Below are positions 7,362 to 15,124 of a stretch of 64,000 bases of DNA, piece after piece. The position numbers were made by a program, and so were the translations under genes. The stretch is taken from assembly GCA_015075365.1 (NCBI GenBank), contig JABTUN010000003.1:434001-498000 (forward strand), written 5' to 3'. The notes under the pieces are model-generated. The model was not told where the DNA came from, searched no databases, and was given only the letters and a program-made list of their open reading frames with translations. Source of the DNA: Verrucomicrobiaceae bacterium. Its GTDB lineage: Bacteria > Verrucomicrobiota > Verrucomicrobiia > Verrucomicrobiales > Verrucomicrobiaceae. Each line of letters opens with the position of its first letter. The first letter of the stretch is position 1.

Positions 7362-9635
7362 ATGCGCCAGCCGCCACAGCCCAGCAAATCCAAGGTGGAC
7401 TTTTCCACCATCGTCAGGGAGTTGCTTGCTTTTGAAGGTTACTGGCGTTTGATGATTCTTCTCTTTGTGCTGGGCATGCTTGCCAGCATCGTGGCCTATG
7501 TGTTTGCCCGTCCCGTTTATGCCTCAACGGCCGTGGTTCGTGTCTATCGTTATGTTGATGCGACCCAGGTGGCGATGCAGGGATCCAGTGGTGCCCGGGA
7601 GGGCACATGGGAGTCCGCTCGCACGATCGGCGGTGTCCTGACCACGCCGTTCATCATTCTGGAGGGGGCGAAAAAAGTGGGCTTGGCGGGAGACAAGACC
7701 ACCTATCGGGAACTTCGGGACTATGTGGTGCCCAAGGTTCGTGTGGCTTATCTTGACGGAGATTTGATTGAGCTGTCGACCGAGGCGTTCTCCACTGTGG
7801 CGGTTGAAAAACTGCCTGTAGCGCTTTTGGAGGCATTTGAGGAGAGCCGTCAAAAGATTCGAATGGAGCAGCGCGAGAAGGCCATCCAGAAATACATGGA
7901 TGAACTCGCTGTCATGCGGAAGCGTGTGTCCGAGCAGTTGGACGCCCGGCTTCAGTTTGAGGAGCAGAGCGCCCTGGCGACCACGCAAATCGAACTGGAA
8001 CGTCTCAGTGATGTGCCTGTGCAGATCGTGCGTCTCAAGCACCAGATCGAGGAGATGGAGCAGACTCAAAAAGTGCTTGCTGCACAGGGGGAGAAGCTTG
8101 GAACGGTCGGCCAGTTGTCCTTGCTGACTGTCCACACGAATCCAAACGACCACGACAAGCTCGAAGCCGGGAGATTGGTTCGCCCTTCTGCGGCGGCGGC
8201 GGCAAATACCCCGGTGACCTTCCAGAACAAGACCTTGCAGCAGAGAACTGAAGTCGTGATCCAGCCGGGCATGGTGGAGGGCTTGATGCCATGGAAAGAG
8301 TTGGAGAAGCGTAAGCGCTCGCTTGAGGAACAGTTGCGCCAGGAGCGCCAAAAATACCTCGACGATCATCAGGTCATTCGGGGACTGCGGGATGAACTGC
8401 AAAAGATCGACGCCGGCCTGGAGTTGGAGCTGGAAGTTGCCCGCAAGGCCTTTGATCTGGAGATGAGCCGTCTGCGGGAGCAGTTGCAATCCTTTGAGGC
8501 CAAACTGCCCGAGTACCACAAGGTCGTGAAGGACTACGACGAGAAGAAGCTGGACTACGACTTGATGCACCGCAGTCAGCTGGCTTGGGACTTGGCTTAT
8601 GAAAAACTGGCCAAGCAGATCGAGGGCTTTGAGCTGGGCGGGATGGACGGCACGGTGCGCTTGGAACTCAAAGGCTTCACGGAGATGCGAAACGTCATCC
8701 CAGTCTCACCCAGCAAGAGCAATCTTGTCACCCTGGGGCTTCTGCTGGGGGTGGGCATGGCGGTGGGACTTCCTTTTGCCATTAACCGGCTGGACACGTC
8801 GGTCAGTTCATTGGCTGAGTTTGAGACCAGCCTGGGTATTCTGGGAGTGGGCTTGATCCCTCGGTCTGATCCCCGGCTCTTGAACGAGATCAACCGCTCT
8901 CCAGCTGTAGGAGGCCTGGTTCCAAACGCTTTGCTGGAAAACTTCCGCCTCGTGAGAAGCAGCATCCTCCTGCACAGCAGCCCCAAGGGCGGAGACGACC
9001 AGGTGATCATGGTGACCAGCGCACGGCCAGGGGAGGGCAAGTCCACTCTCTCGTGCAATTTGGGCTGGGCGTTTGCCTCCATTGGTGAGAAGACGCTCGT
9101 CATCGACTGCGACCTCCGGCGTGGTCGTGTGCATGAGATCGCTTCCGTTTCCAACGAATCAGGGATGACAGATCTCCTCCAGGGAAGGGTTTCCTTGGCT
9201 GATTGCGTCAAACCAGGCGGCGCTGAAAATTTGTGGGTTCTGCCTCGCGGCCATGTGCTTCAGGGCACCACAGAGCTTCTCAACACACCCGTGTTTGAAG
9301 GAATCCTGGCCGAGCTGAAGGGCACGTATAAGCGGATCATTTTGGATACGCCTCCGGTACTGGGACTGAGCGAGACGGCCTTCCTCCAAAATCATGCAGC
9401 CGGCGTGGTGATCGTGGTACGAGCGCAGAAAACCCCTCGCAAGGATGTGGTCGAGGCGATTGGCAACCTCCGGAAGCTGGGGGCCTACTTCTACGGCTTT
9501 GTTCTCAATGACGTGGACTTCAGCAGGAGGTTGAACTCCTACCAGTACTACTATTACTCGTCGAACTACTACGACCAGCACTGGGAGGACAACGACAAGC
9601 CGCGGCAGCCCCGGCTCACACCGTCGAGGACATGA
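7362..9635 (+). CDS. Wzc-type polysaccharide co-polymerase / tyrosine autokinase
   Basis: The product is 757 aa from the ATG at 7362. It has an N-terminal Wzz domain with a first membrane helix (LMILLFVLGMLASIVAYVF), a long periplasmic coiled coil, and a second membrane helix (VTLGLLLGVGMAVGLPF). A cytoplasmic BY-kinase domain follows, with Walker A (ARPGEGKST), Walker A' (TLVIDCDLRRGR) and Walker B-like (RIILDTPP). The C-terminus carries a cluster of seven Tyr residues (SYQYYYYSSNYY), the usual autophosphorylation tail. It controls chain length and export together with the Wza-like protein. Its stop overlaps the ATG of the next gene (ATGA). Confidence 0.92.
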   Translation: MRQPPQPSKSKVDFSTIVRELLAFEGYWRLMILLFVLGMLASIVAYVFARPVYASTAVVRVYRYVDATQVAMQGSSGAREGTWESARTIGGVLTTPFIILEGAKKVGLAGDKTTYRELRDYVVPKVRVAYLDGDLIELSTEAFSTVAVEKLPVALLEAFEESRQKIRMEQREKAIQKYMDELAVMRKRVSEQLDARLQFEEQSALATTQIELERLSDVPVQIVRLKHQIEEMEQTQKVLAAQGEKLGTVGQLSLLTVHTNPNDHDKLEAGRLVRPSAAAAANTPVTFQNKTLQQRTEVVIQPGMVEGLMPWKELEKRKRSLEEQLRQERQKYLDDHQVIRGLRDELQKIDAGLELELEVARKAFDLEMSRLREQLQSFEAKLPEYHKVVKDYDEKKLDYDLMHRSQLAWDLAYEKLAKQIEGFELGGMDGTVRLELKGFTEMRNVIPVSPSKSNLVTLGLLLGVGMAVGLPFAINRLDTSVSSLAEFETSLGILGVGLIPRSDPRLLNEINRSPAVGGLVPNALLENFRLVRSSILLHSSPKGGDDQVIMVTSARPGEGKSTLSCNLGWAFASIGEKTLVIDCDLRRGRVHEIASVSNESGMTDLLQGRVSLADCVKPGGAENLWVLPRGHVLQGTTELLNTPVFEGILAELKGTYKRIILDTPPVLGLSETAFLQNHAAGVVIVVRAQKTPRKDVVEAIGNLRKLGAYFYGFVLNDVDFSRRLNSYQYYYYSSNYYDQHWEDNDKPRQPRLTPSRT

Positions 9636-10765
9636 CAAAGTGGGCGGGTAGATGCGCGGAGGTCATTGCGGACGCTGCCAGGCAGGGCACGCTTGCTGCC
9701 TTGGTCCTGAGATGGCTTGGAGCGTTCGCATTCTATCTGTCGCTGATCTATTGGGCGGCCCTGCTGGCGCTGTGTGTTCTTCTCCGGATGGTGGGGGAGC
9801 AAAACATCACGACCGCTTTCTTGCTCTACCTTCCGCCTGCCGTATGGCTGCTCCCGGGTGTCTGTCTGACAGGTTTTTGCCTGCTGGTGCATCGCCGTTG
9901 CCTGCTGGCAGGGCTGGTGGGAATCGGCCTGACCGTCTGGCTTTGGATGGGGTATCGCCTCGGTGCCGGGACCTACGCCGGAGGAGAGGACCAGACCGCT
10001 GTCTTGTCCGTGATGACGTATAACCGCGGGCAGCACATGAACCAGAGCCTGCAGCCTTTCAAGAATGCCATGAGGCCGGACATCCTGCTGCTGCAAGAGT
10101 CGCCAAACCGCGCTGCCGGCTACCTCACCTCGCCGGATTACGCCGAGTTCAAGCATGGACGCAATGTGGGCGAGCACACGATCCTGAGCCGCCATCCTAT
10201 CCTGGAGGCACAATTACTGGACCCGGCAACCGACGGTAATCAGTCCCGTCCCGCGCGTTTTGTCATCCAGTGGGGCAGCAGGTCTGTCTCGGTGTACTCC
10301 GTTCACCTGCGCACCCCTCGGGAGGTTCTCGGTTCCTACATGCGCGGAGCGTTCTTGTGGGGCGTTCTGGGCCTGCCGGGCACGCCTTGGGAGGGCCGGC
10401 GCAGACACTATCAGGACTTCTGGAATCGTCAGATGGCGGATGCCAGGCACTTGCTGGAAAAAATTCATGCGGACCCCAATCCATCGCTCATCGGCGGGGA
10501 TTTCAACGCACCTCACATTGGACATGTGCATCAGATGCTGGTCGAAAAGCTCGGGGATGCCCACGCCGAGGCCGGGCAGGGTTTCGGATTCACGTTTCCA
10601 GGTGTCACACGGAATCCGCTCAGCCTGGGCGGGCCATGGATGCGGATCGACTACATCTTCCGGGACCGGCGCTGGCGCACCTTGAGATGCGTGACGGAGC
10701 CGGACCGCCCTTCCCAGCACCGAGCCGTCTTTGCCAGCTTTTCTCTGGTGGCTGACGCAGAGTGA
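9632..10765 (+). CDS. Membrane-anchored endonuclease/exonuclease/phosphatase (EEP) family protein
   Basis: A 377-aa protein with three to four membrane helices in the first 120 residues and then an EEP domain. Recognisable parts are SVMTYNRG, the metal-binding Glu in DILLLQESP, GGDFNAPH and the C-terminal PSQHRAVFA. EEP enzymes cut phosphodiester bonds in nucleic acids, phospholipids or other substrates, and the substrate here is unknown. It is translationally coupled to the Wzc-like gene, so a role in polymer or lipid-carrier handling is possible, but this is inferred from position. Confidence 0.82.
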   Translation: MTKWAGRCAEVIADAARQGTLAALVLRWLGAFAFYLSLIYWAALLALCVLLRMVGEQNITTAFLLYLPPAVWLLPGVCLTGFCLLVHRRCLLAGLVGIGLTVWLWMGYRLGAGTYAGGEDQTAVLSVMTYNRGQHMNQSLQPFKNAMRPDILLLQESPNRAAGYLTSPDYAEFKHGRNVGEHTILSRHPILEAQLLDPATDGNQSRPARFVIQWGSRSVSVYSVHLRTPREVLGSYMRGAFLWGVLGLPGTPWEGRRRHYQDFWNRQMADARHLLEKIHADPNPSLIGGDFNAPHIGHVHQMLVEKLGDAHAEAGQGFGFTFPGVTRNPLSLGGPWMRIDYIFRDRRWRTLRCVTEPDRPSQHRAVFASFSLVADAE

Positions 10766-10895
10766 CAGCGTCACCGGGCAGCCTGAGCGCCGCACGTTCT
10801 TGGTCTGCACGGGTTCCTCCATCACAAAAGCACCACACTTGGCTCCATTTCGCTTCTGGCAGGCAAATCAGGGTGCGTAATCCCGTATCACCACC

Positions 10896-13800
10896 ATGCG
10901 CTACCTCGCACTATCCCTGCTCCTGCCCGTTCTCGCCGCCGCCCAGCCGGTGACGAAGAAAATCGACCTTCTGGAGGTCATCAAGTCCGGCCACGTGGAC
11001 TACCACGTCAATCCGAAAGCGGATTTTCATGATGCCCCGAAGGACATCTGGACCTTTGCCAAGGACGGCACCTTCAACATCTCCGGCCGCGGCTACGGCT
11101 ACGTCGCCACGAAGGACAATTACCGCGACTACCACCTCGTCATCGAATTCAAATGGGGCACGAAGACCTGGGGCAAGCGTGAGAAGGCCGCGAAGGACAA
11201 CGGCATCCTCCTCCACGCCTACGGGCCGCACGGCGCCTACGGCGACACCTGGATGGCCAGCATCGAGGCACAGATCATCGAAGGCGGCGTCGGCGACATC
11301 CTCGTGCTCTCGCCGAAGCTCGCGGACGGCACCGAGCTCACGACCTCGCTCTCCGCTGAGTTCGCGCTCGATCGTGACAAGGAAAAAATCTGGAAGAAGG
11401 GCGAGCCGCGTCAGACGGTGACCAAAGGCCGCATCAATTGGAAAGGTCGCGACGAGGATTGGAGCGACACCGTCGGCTTTCGCGGCAAAAACGATGTCGA
11501 AAGCCCCAGCGGCGAGTGGAACCGCCTCGAAGTCATCGCCAAGGGCGACACACTGCAATACTTCGTCAACGGCGCGATGGTGAATGAGGCCTTCGATTGC
11601 AAACCGAGCGAAGGCAAAATCCTCCTCCAGACCGAGGGCGCGGAGATGATCGTGCGTCGCTACGAGCTCTATCCGCTCGGCGAGTTCAAAGAGAAGTGGT
11701 CCGCCATCCAGGCCAGCGGCGGCAGCGACATCGGCGCGGTGCGCGATGGTCAAAGCGAGGCCCTTTCGCCTGAAGAGAGCATGAAGCGCATCCAGCTCGA
11801 CGGACCGTATGAGGTGCAACTCGTCGCCTCCGAACCGCTCGTGCTTGATCCCGTCGAGGCCACCTGGGACGACAAAGGCCGCATGTTCGTCGCCGACATG
11901 CGCGACTACCCGCTCGGCCCGCCGAATCCCGGTGATCCTTGGCTTTCCCGCATCCAACTCCTCACCGATGAGAACGGCGACGGCCGCATGGACAAGGCGG
12001 TCACCTTTGCCGACCACATGGACAACGTGCAGGGTCTCCTACCTTACGACGGCGGCCTCATCGCCACCACGCGCAGCCAAATTCTCTTCCTCAAAGACAC
12101 CGACGGCGACAACAAGGCCGACCTCATCAAGCCCCTCATCCGCGGCTTCAATCCCAAGCACAGCCAGCTCCAAGTCAGTGCGCCACGCTGGGGTCCCGAC
12201 GGCTGCGTTCACTTCAACAACGGCCTCGATGCCCGCGAGATCTATCCCGCAGATGCCCCCACGAAGGTCGTCGGTGTCCCCGGCTCGAACTTCAAATGGA
12301 ACCCCAAGACCGGCGAGATCACACCCACCGGCGGTCGCGGCCAATACGGCGGCGCTTTCGACGACTACGGTCATCACTTCTACTGCTCGAACCGCAACCC
12401 GCTCATGTTCACCGTCATGCCCTACGAGGCCATGCTGCGGAATCCGCATGCCGGCATCACGCAGGTCCATGAGGACATCGCCACCCCCGGCGCGGAGACT
12501 CGCGTCTATCCGCTGCAGATCACGCACACAACGGCAGACGCCCACGCCGGCACAAACACCGCTTGTTCCGGCCTGGGTGTCTATCGCGGCAGTTTGATGC
12601 CCGAACTGCGCAACAACGTCTTCGTGCCCGATCCCACCGGCCAGCTCGTCACCCGCTATAAAGTTGAACCAAACGGTGCCTCGCTCAAAGCCACGCGCGT
12701 CGGTGATCGCACCGAATTCTTCCGCAGCAGCGACGAATGGTGCCGCCCCGTGAACTTCACCACCGGCCCCGACGGCGCGATCTACATCTGCGACATCTAC
12801 CGCCGCTGGATCGACCACGCCCGCTTTTTCCCCGAGGAGTTCGTCAAAACCCACGACATGCGCCAGGGCGAAAATCACGGCCGCATCTGGCGTGTGGTGC
12901 CGAAGAGTAATCACGGGCTTCAGCCCGCCAAACCTCTCGCTAGCTCTGACGGGCTAAAGCGCTGGAATACATTCTCAAGGCCGCTGCCCAAAGAGCACGC
13001 AGGACGCATCACCTTCCACAAGCTGCTCCTGAAGGTCGATGCCGACGATCACGCGGACGTTCAGCTTGTTGGCATCCGCACCGATGCCATTTGTCAATAT
13101 CCCGATGATCCTTGGATGGCCAAGGCCGCTCTTTCATCCAGCAACTACACCGCAGGCCATGTTTTGGCCCAGTTGCTTGCTGACGAGCGATTCGCGAAAA
13201 CTTACTCAGCCAATCGCAATGACACGATTCGCAGCTTCGCCAGCGCAGCGATTGCCGCGAATCATGCTCCTGATGTCGATAAATTGCTAAGTGTGCTGAA
13301 AATCGCTCCCGGCGAACTCCTTTGGTGGAAGCCCGCCCTTCTTCAAGGTCTCGCCAAGCTCCCGAAAGGCCACGAAGACACCGCGAAGGAAATCGCCGCG
13401 CTTCAAACGAAGATCGACACCATCATCGCCGATGCCAAGGCACCGCTCGATCAACGCCTCGCCGTGCTGCCGTTGCTTGCCTCACGGAAATGGGCCGCCG
13501 TCGAGCCCGTGGTGAAAAACCTGCTCACCACTACGCAGCCGATGGAGCTCACCACGGCCACCGTGGCCTTGTTGAAGAAATTCAGCGCCACCAGCACCTC
13601 GCCGCTCATTTACGAACTCCTGCCCAAAGCCGGCCCCGGCCTCAAACGCGACCTTGTGACCATCCTCACCGCCAACGCCACCACCGCGCTCGAACTCTTC
13701 AAGCGCATGGAAAAAGGCGAATTCCCGCCCGCGTGGGTCGATGTCGAAAAACGCTGGGCTTACCAGCGCGGCAAAGGTGAAATGGCCGAACTCGCCAAAA

Positions 13801-14273
13801 AGCTCTTCGGCGAGGCCAACAGCGACCGCGCCAAAGTCGTCACCAGCTACCTCGACTCCGCCAAAAAGCCCGGCGACGCCAAAAAAGGCCAGCAAGTCTT
13901 CGCCACCATCTGCATCACCTGCCACAAGCACGGCCAGCTCGGCGTCGATGTCGGCCCGCCGCTCTCCGATGTCAAAGTGAAGCCCCCTGAAGCCCTTCTC
14001 AGCGACATCCTCGACCCCAACCGCATGTTTGAAGCCCGCTGGAGCGCTTACAGCATCGAAACCAAGGACGGCCGCGTCCTGAGCGGTCTCGTTCAGAGCG
14101 AAACGCCGGATTCCGTGGTGCTCGCCATGATGGGCGGGGCAAAGGAGACGATCTCACGCAGCGCCATCAAGGAGATGAAAAGCCTGGACCGCACGTTGAT
14201 GCCAGATGGTCTCGAGGCGGCGATCAGCAAGGAGCAGATGAGCGACTTGCTCGCGTTTCTGCTCGGGAAGTAG
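10896..14273 (+). CDS. Secreted DUF1080 / PVC-type dehydrogenase / heme-binding fusion protein
   Basis: The product is 1125 aa with a signal peptide (MRYLALSLLLPVLAAAQ). The domains in order are a DUF1080 (3-keto-disaccharide hydrolase-like, concanavalin fold) domain at about 20-265 and a PVC-type membrane-bound dehydrogenase beta-propeller at about 290-670. A helical, HEAT-like region spans about 700-980, and a C-terminal PVC heme-binding domain carries CITCH at 1006-1010. This is a periplasmic or cell-surface oxidative sugar-breakdown protein of a kind common in Planctomycetota and Verrucomicrobiota. A repeat element is inserted in frame around residues 670-690. The substrate is unknown. 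Confidence 0.88.
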   Translation: MRYLALSLLLPVLAAAQPVTKKIDLLEVIKSGHVDYHVNPKADFHDAPKDIWTFAKDGTFNISGRGYGYVATKDNYRDYHLVIEFKWGTKTWGKREKAAKDNGILLHAYGPHGAYGDTWMASIEAQIIEGGVGDILVLSPKLADGTELTTSLSAEFALDRDKEKIWKKGEPRQTVTKGRINWKGRDEDWSDTVGFRGKNDVESPSGEWNRLEVIAKGDTLQYFVNGAMVNEAFDCKPSEGKILLQTEGAEMIVRRYELYPLGEFKEKWSAIQASGGSDIGAVRDGQSEALSPEESMKRIQLDGPYEVQLVASEPLVLDPVEATWDDKGRMFVADMRDYPLGPPNPGDPWLSRIQLLTDENGDGRMDKAVTFADHMDNVQGLLPYDGGLIATTRSQILFLKDTDGDNKADLIKPLIRGFNPKHSQLQVSAPRWGPDGCVHFNNGLDAREIYPADAPTKVVGVPGSNFKWNPKTGEITPTGGRGQYGGAFDDYGHHFYCSNRNPLMFTVMPYEAMLRNPHAGITQVHEDIATPGAETRVYPLQITHTTADAHAGTNTACSGLGVYRGSLMPELRNNVFVPDPTGQLVTRYKVEPNGASLKATRVGDRTEFFRSSDEWCRPVNFTTGPDGAIYICDIYRRWIDHARFFPEEFVKTHDMRQGENHGRIWRVVPKSNHGLQPAKPLASSDGLKRWNTFSRPLPKEHAGRITFHKLLLKVDADDHADVQLVGIRTDAICQYPDDPWMAKAALSSSNYTAGHVLAQLLADERFAKTYSANRNDTIRSFASAAIAANHAPDVDKLLSVLKIAPGELLWWKPALLQGLAKLPKGHEDTAKEIAALQTKIDTIIADAKAPLDQRLAVLPLLASRKWAAVEPVVKNLLTTTQPMELTTATVALLKKFSATSTSPLIYELLPKAGPGLKRDLVTILTANATTALELFKRMEKGEFPPAWVDVEKRWAYQRGKGEMAELAKKLFGEANSDRAKVVTSYLDSAKKPGDAKKGQQVFATICITCHKHGQLGVDVGPPLSDVKVKPPEALLSDILDPNRMFEARWSAYSIETKDGRVLSGLVQSETPDSVVLAMMGGAKETISRSAIKEMKSLDRTLMPDGLEAAISKEQMSDLLAFLLGK
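12905..12966 (+). repeat. Palindromic repeat element inserted in frame in the dehydrogenase gene
   Basis: Within the coding sequence, a 6-bp dyad (cgggct / agcccg) is followed by gctagctctga and cgggctaaagc. The encoded peptide (NHGLQPAKPLASSDGLK) looks unlike the protein around it and lies between two domains. The layout resembles the intergenic 'GGGCTGAAGCCC' repeats that I associate with Verrucomicrobiota. No second full copy is present in this window. Confidence 0.5.
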
Positions 14274-14295
14274 AACGAGTTTTCCAACTCGTTCT
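14272..14295. terminator. Perfect 10-bp hairpin overlapping the stop codon
   Basis: The arms agaacgagtt and aactcgttct flank a 4-nt loop (ttcc). The hairpin starts within the TAG of the 1125-aa gene. There is no T-tract, so it is either a weak or factor-dependent terminator or a small dispersed palindrome. Confidence 0.45.
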
Positions 14296-14440
14296 CCCGC
14301 ATGCTGCGCTCAGTGCAGCGTGCTCAGCAGGCGGGGAAGTTGCGGACTGAGAACCGAGCACTTCACACCAGCGCGGATTTGAGAAACCCGGGTTAGGAGG
14401 CATACGGCCGGTGGGCGGCGCGCGGGCGGGTTCGAGTGCT

Positions 14441-14800
14441 CCATTGCGGAGCCGGGAGGCGTGCTGGCCGATTGCGATGCCACGATTGCGGAGCCGTGAG
14501 GCGTGCTGGCGATTTCAAATGCCCGATTACGGAGCCATGCGGCGTGTTCGCGGGTTCCGATGCCATCATTACGGAGTCACGAGGCTTGCTCGTGATTTCA
14601 AACGCTGGATGACGGAGTCACGCGGCGTGCTGGCGATTTCAAATGCCCGATTGCGGAGCCATGCGGCGTGTTCGCCGCCTCCGATGCCATCATTACGGAG
14701 TCACGAGGCTTGTTCGTGATTTCAAAGGCTGGATTGCGGAGCTGTGCGGCGTGTTCGGAGCCTCGATTGCCTGGATCGCGGAGTCTGCGTGCTTGTCAGG
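14441..14800. repeat. Nine-copy degenerate tandem repeat, period alternating 41 and 42 bp
   Basis: The core CGGAG recurs at 14447, 14489, 14530, 14572, 14613, 14654, 14696, 14737 and 14779, so the spacings are 42, 41, 42, 41, 41, 42, 41 and 42. A typical unit reads gattgcggagccatgcgg, then cgtgttcgc or cgtgctggc, then a T/C-rich end. Units 3-5 and 6-8 are most alike at a 124-bp offset, which points to block duplication after the first expansion. The period is not a multiple of three, and the open frames across it carry no domain. Together with 14296-14440, in which I see nothing, it fills the gap between two genes. Confidence 0.85.
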
Positions 14801-14826
14801 AGACGGCGAATTGGGCAAAATGAAGC

Positions 14827-15090
14827 ATGAGCACGCCCGCCGCGCCTCCCACGATCCCCGCGCCGCCGCCGCAGGTCATTCCGGCGGATACGGTTTATGC
14901 CGCGCTGGGCGATCCCACCCGCCGCCGCCTTCTTCAGATCCTCGCGGATGGCCAGGGGCGCACCGCGACGGTGCCGGCCGGGAACGTCGGCAAGCGGCTC
15001 GACGCCACGCTGAAGCGCCTCGTGCCCTGCGCGGTGCCAGCCTGGGAATCTTTGCGGCTTTGCGAACATTGCGTGAGACCAATTCAATGA
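14827..15090 (+). pseudogene. Truncated ArsR-type HTH regulator
   Basis: The first 65 residues contain a Pro-rich leader and an ArsR winged-helix start (YAALGDPTRRRLLQILADGQ, then AGNVGKRLDATLKRL). The match to the fold stops after LKRL. The following bases (cctgggaatctttgcggctttgcg...) look like intergenic repeat text and not the second half of the domain. ArsR proteins need the recognition helix and wing that would follow, so this copy is probably a broken gene or a remnant left by a repeat insertion or rearrangement. It lies between a tandem array and a minus-strand gene. Confidence 0.5.
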
Positions 15091-15124
15091 TTCGATCAGC
15101 ACAGGCTAGAAAGCCCATGCTACG

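Noticed and set aside
10911..12017. 368-aa minus-strand open frame
   Set aside because: It is a shadow of the DUF1080/dehydrogenase fusion.
14441..14800. Possible CRISPR array
   Set aside because: Units follow each other without spacers, all of the unit is similar, and no cas gene is near.
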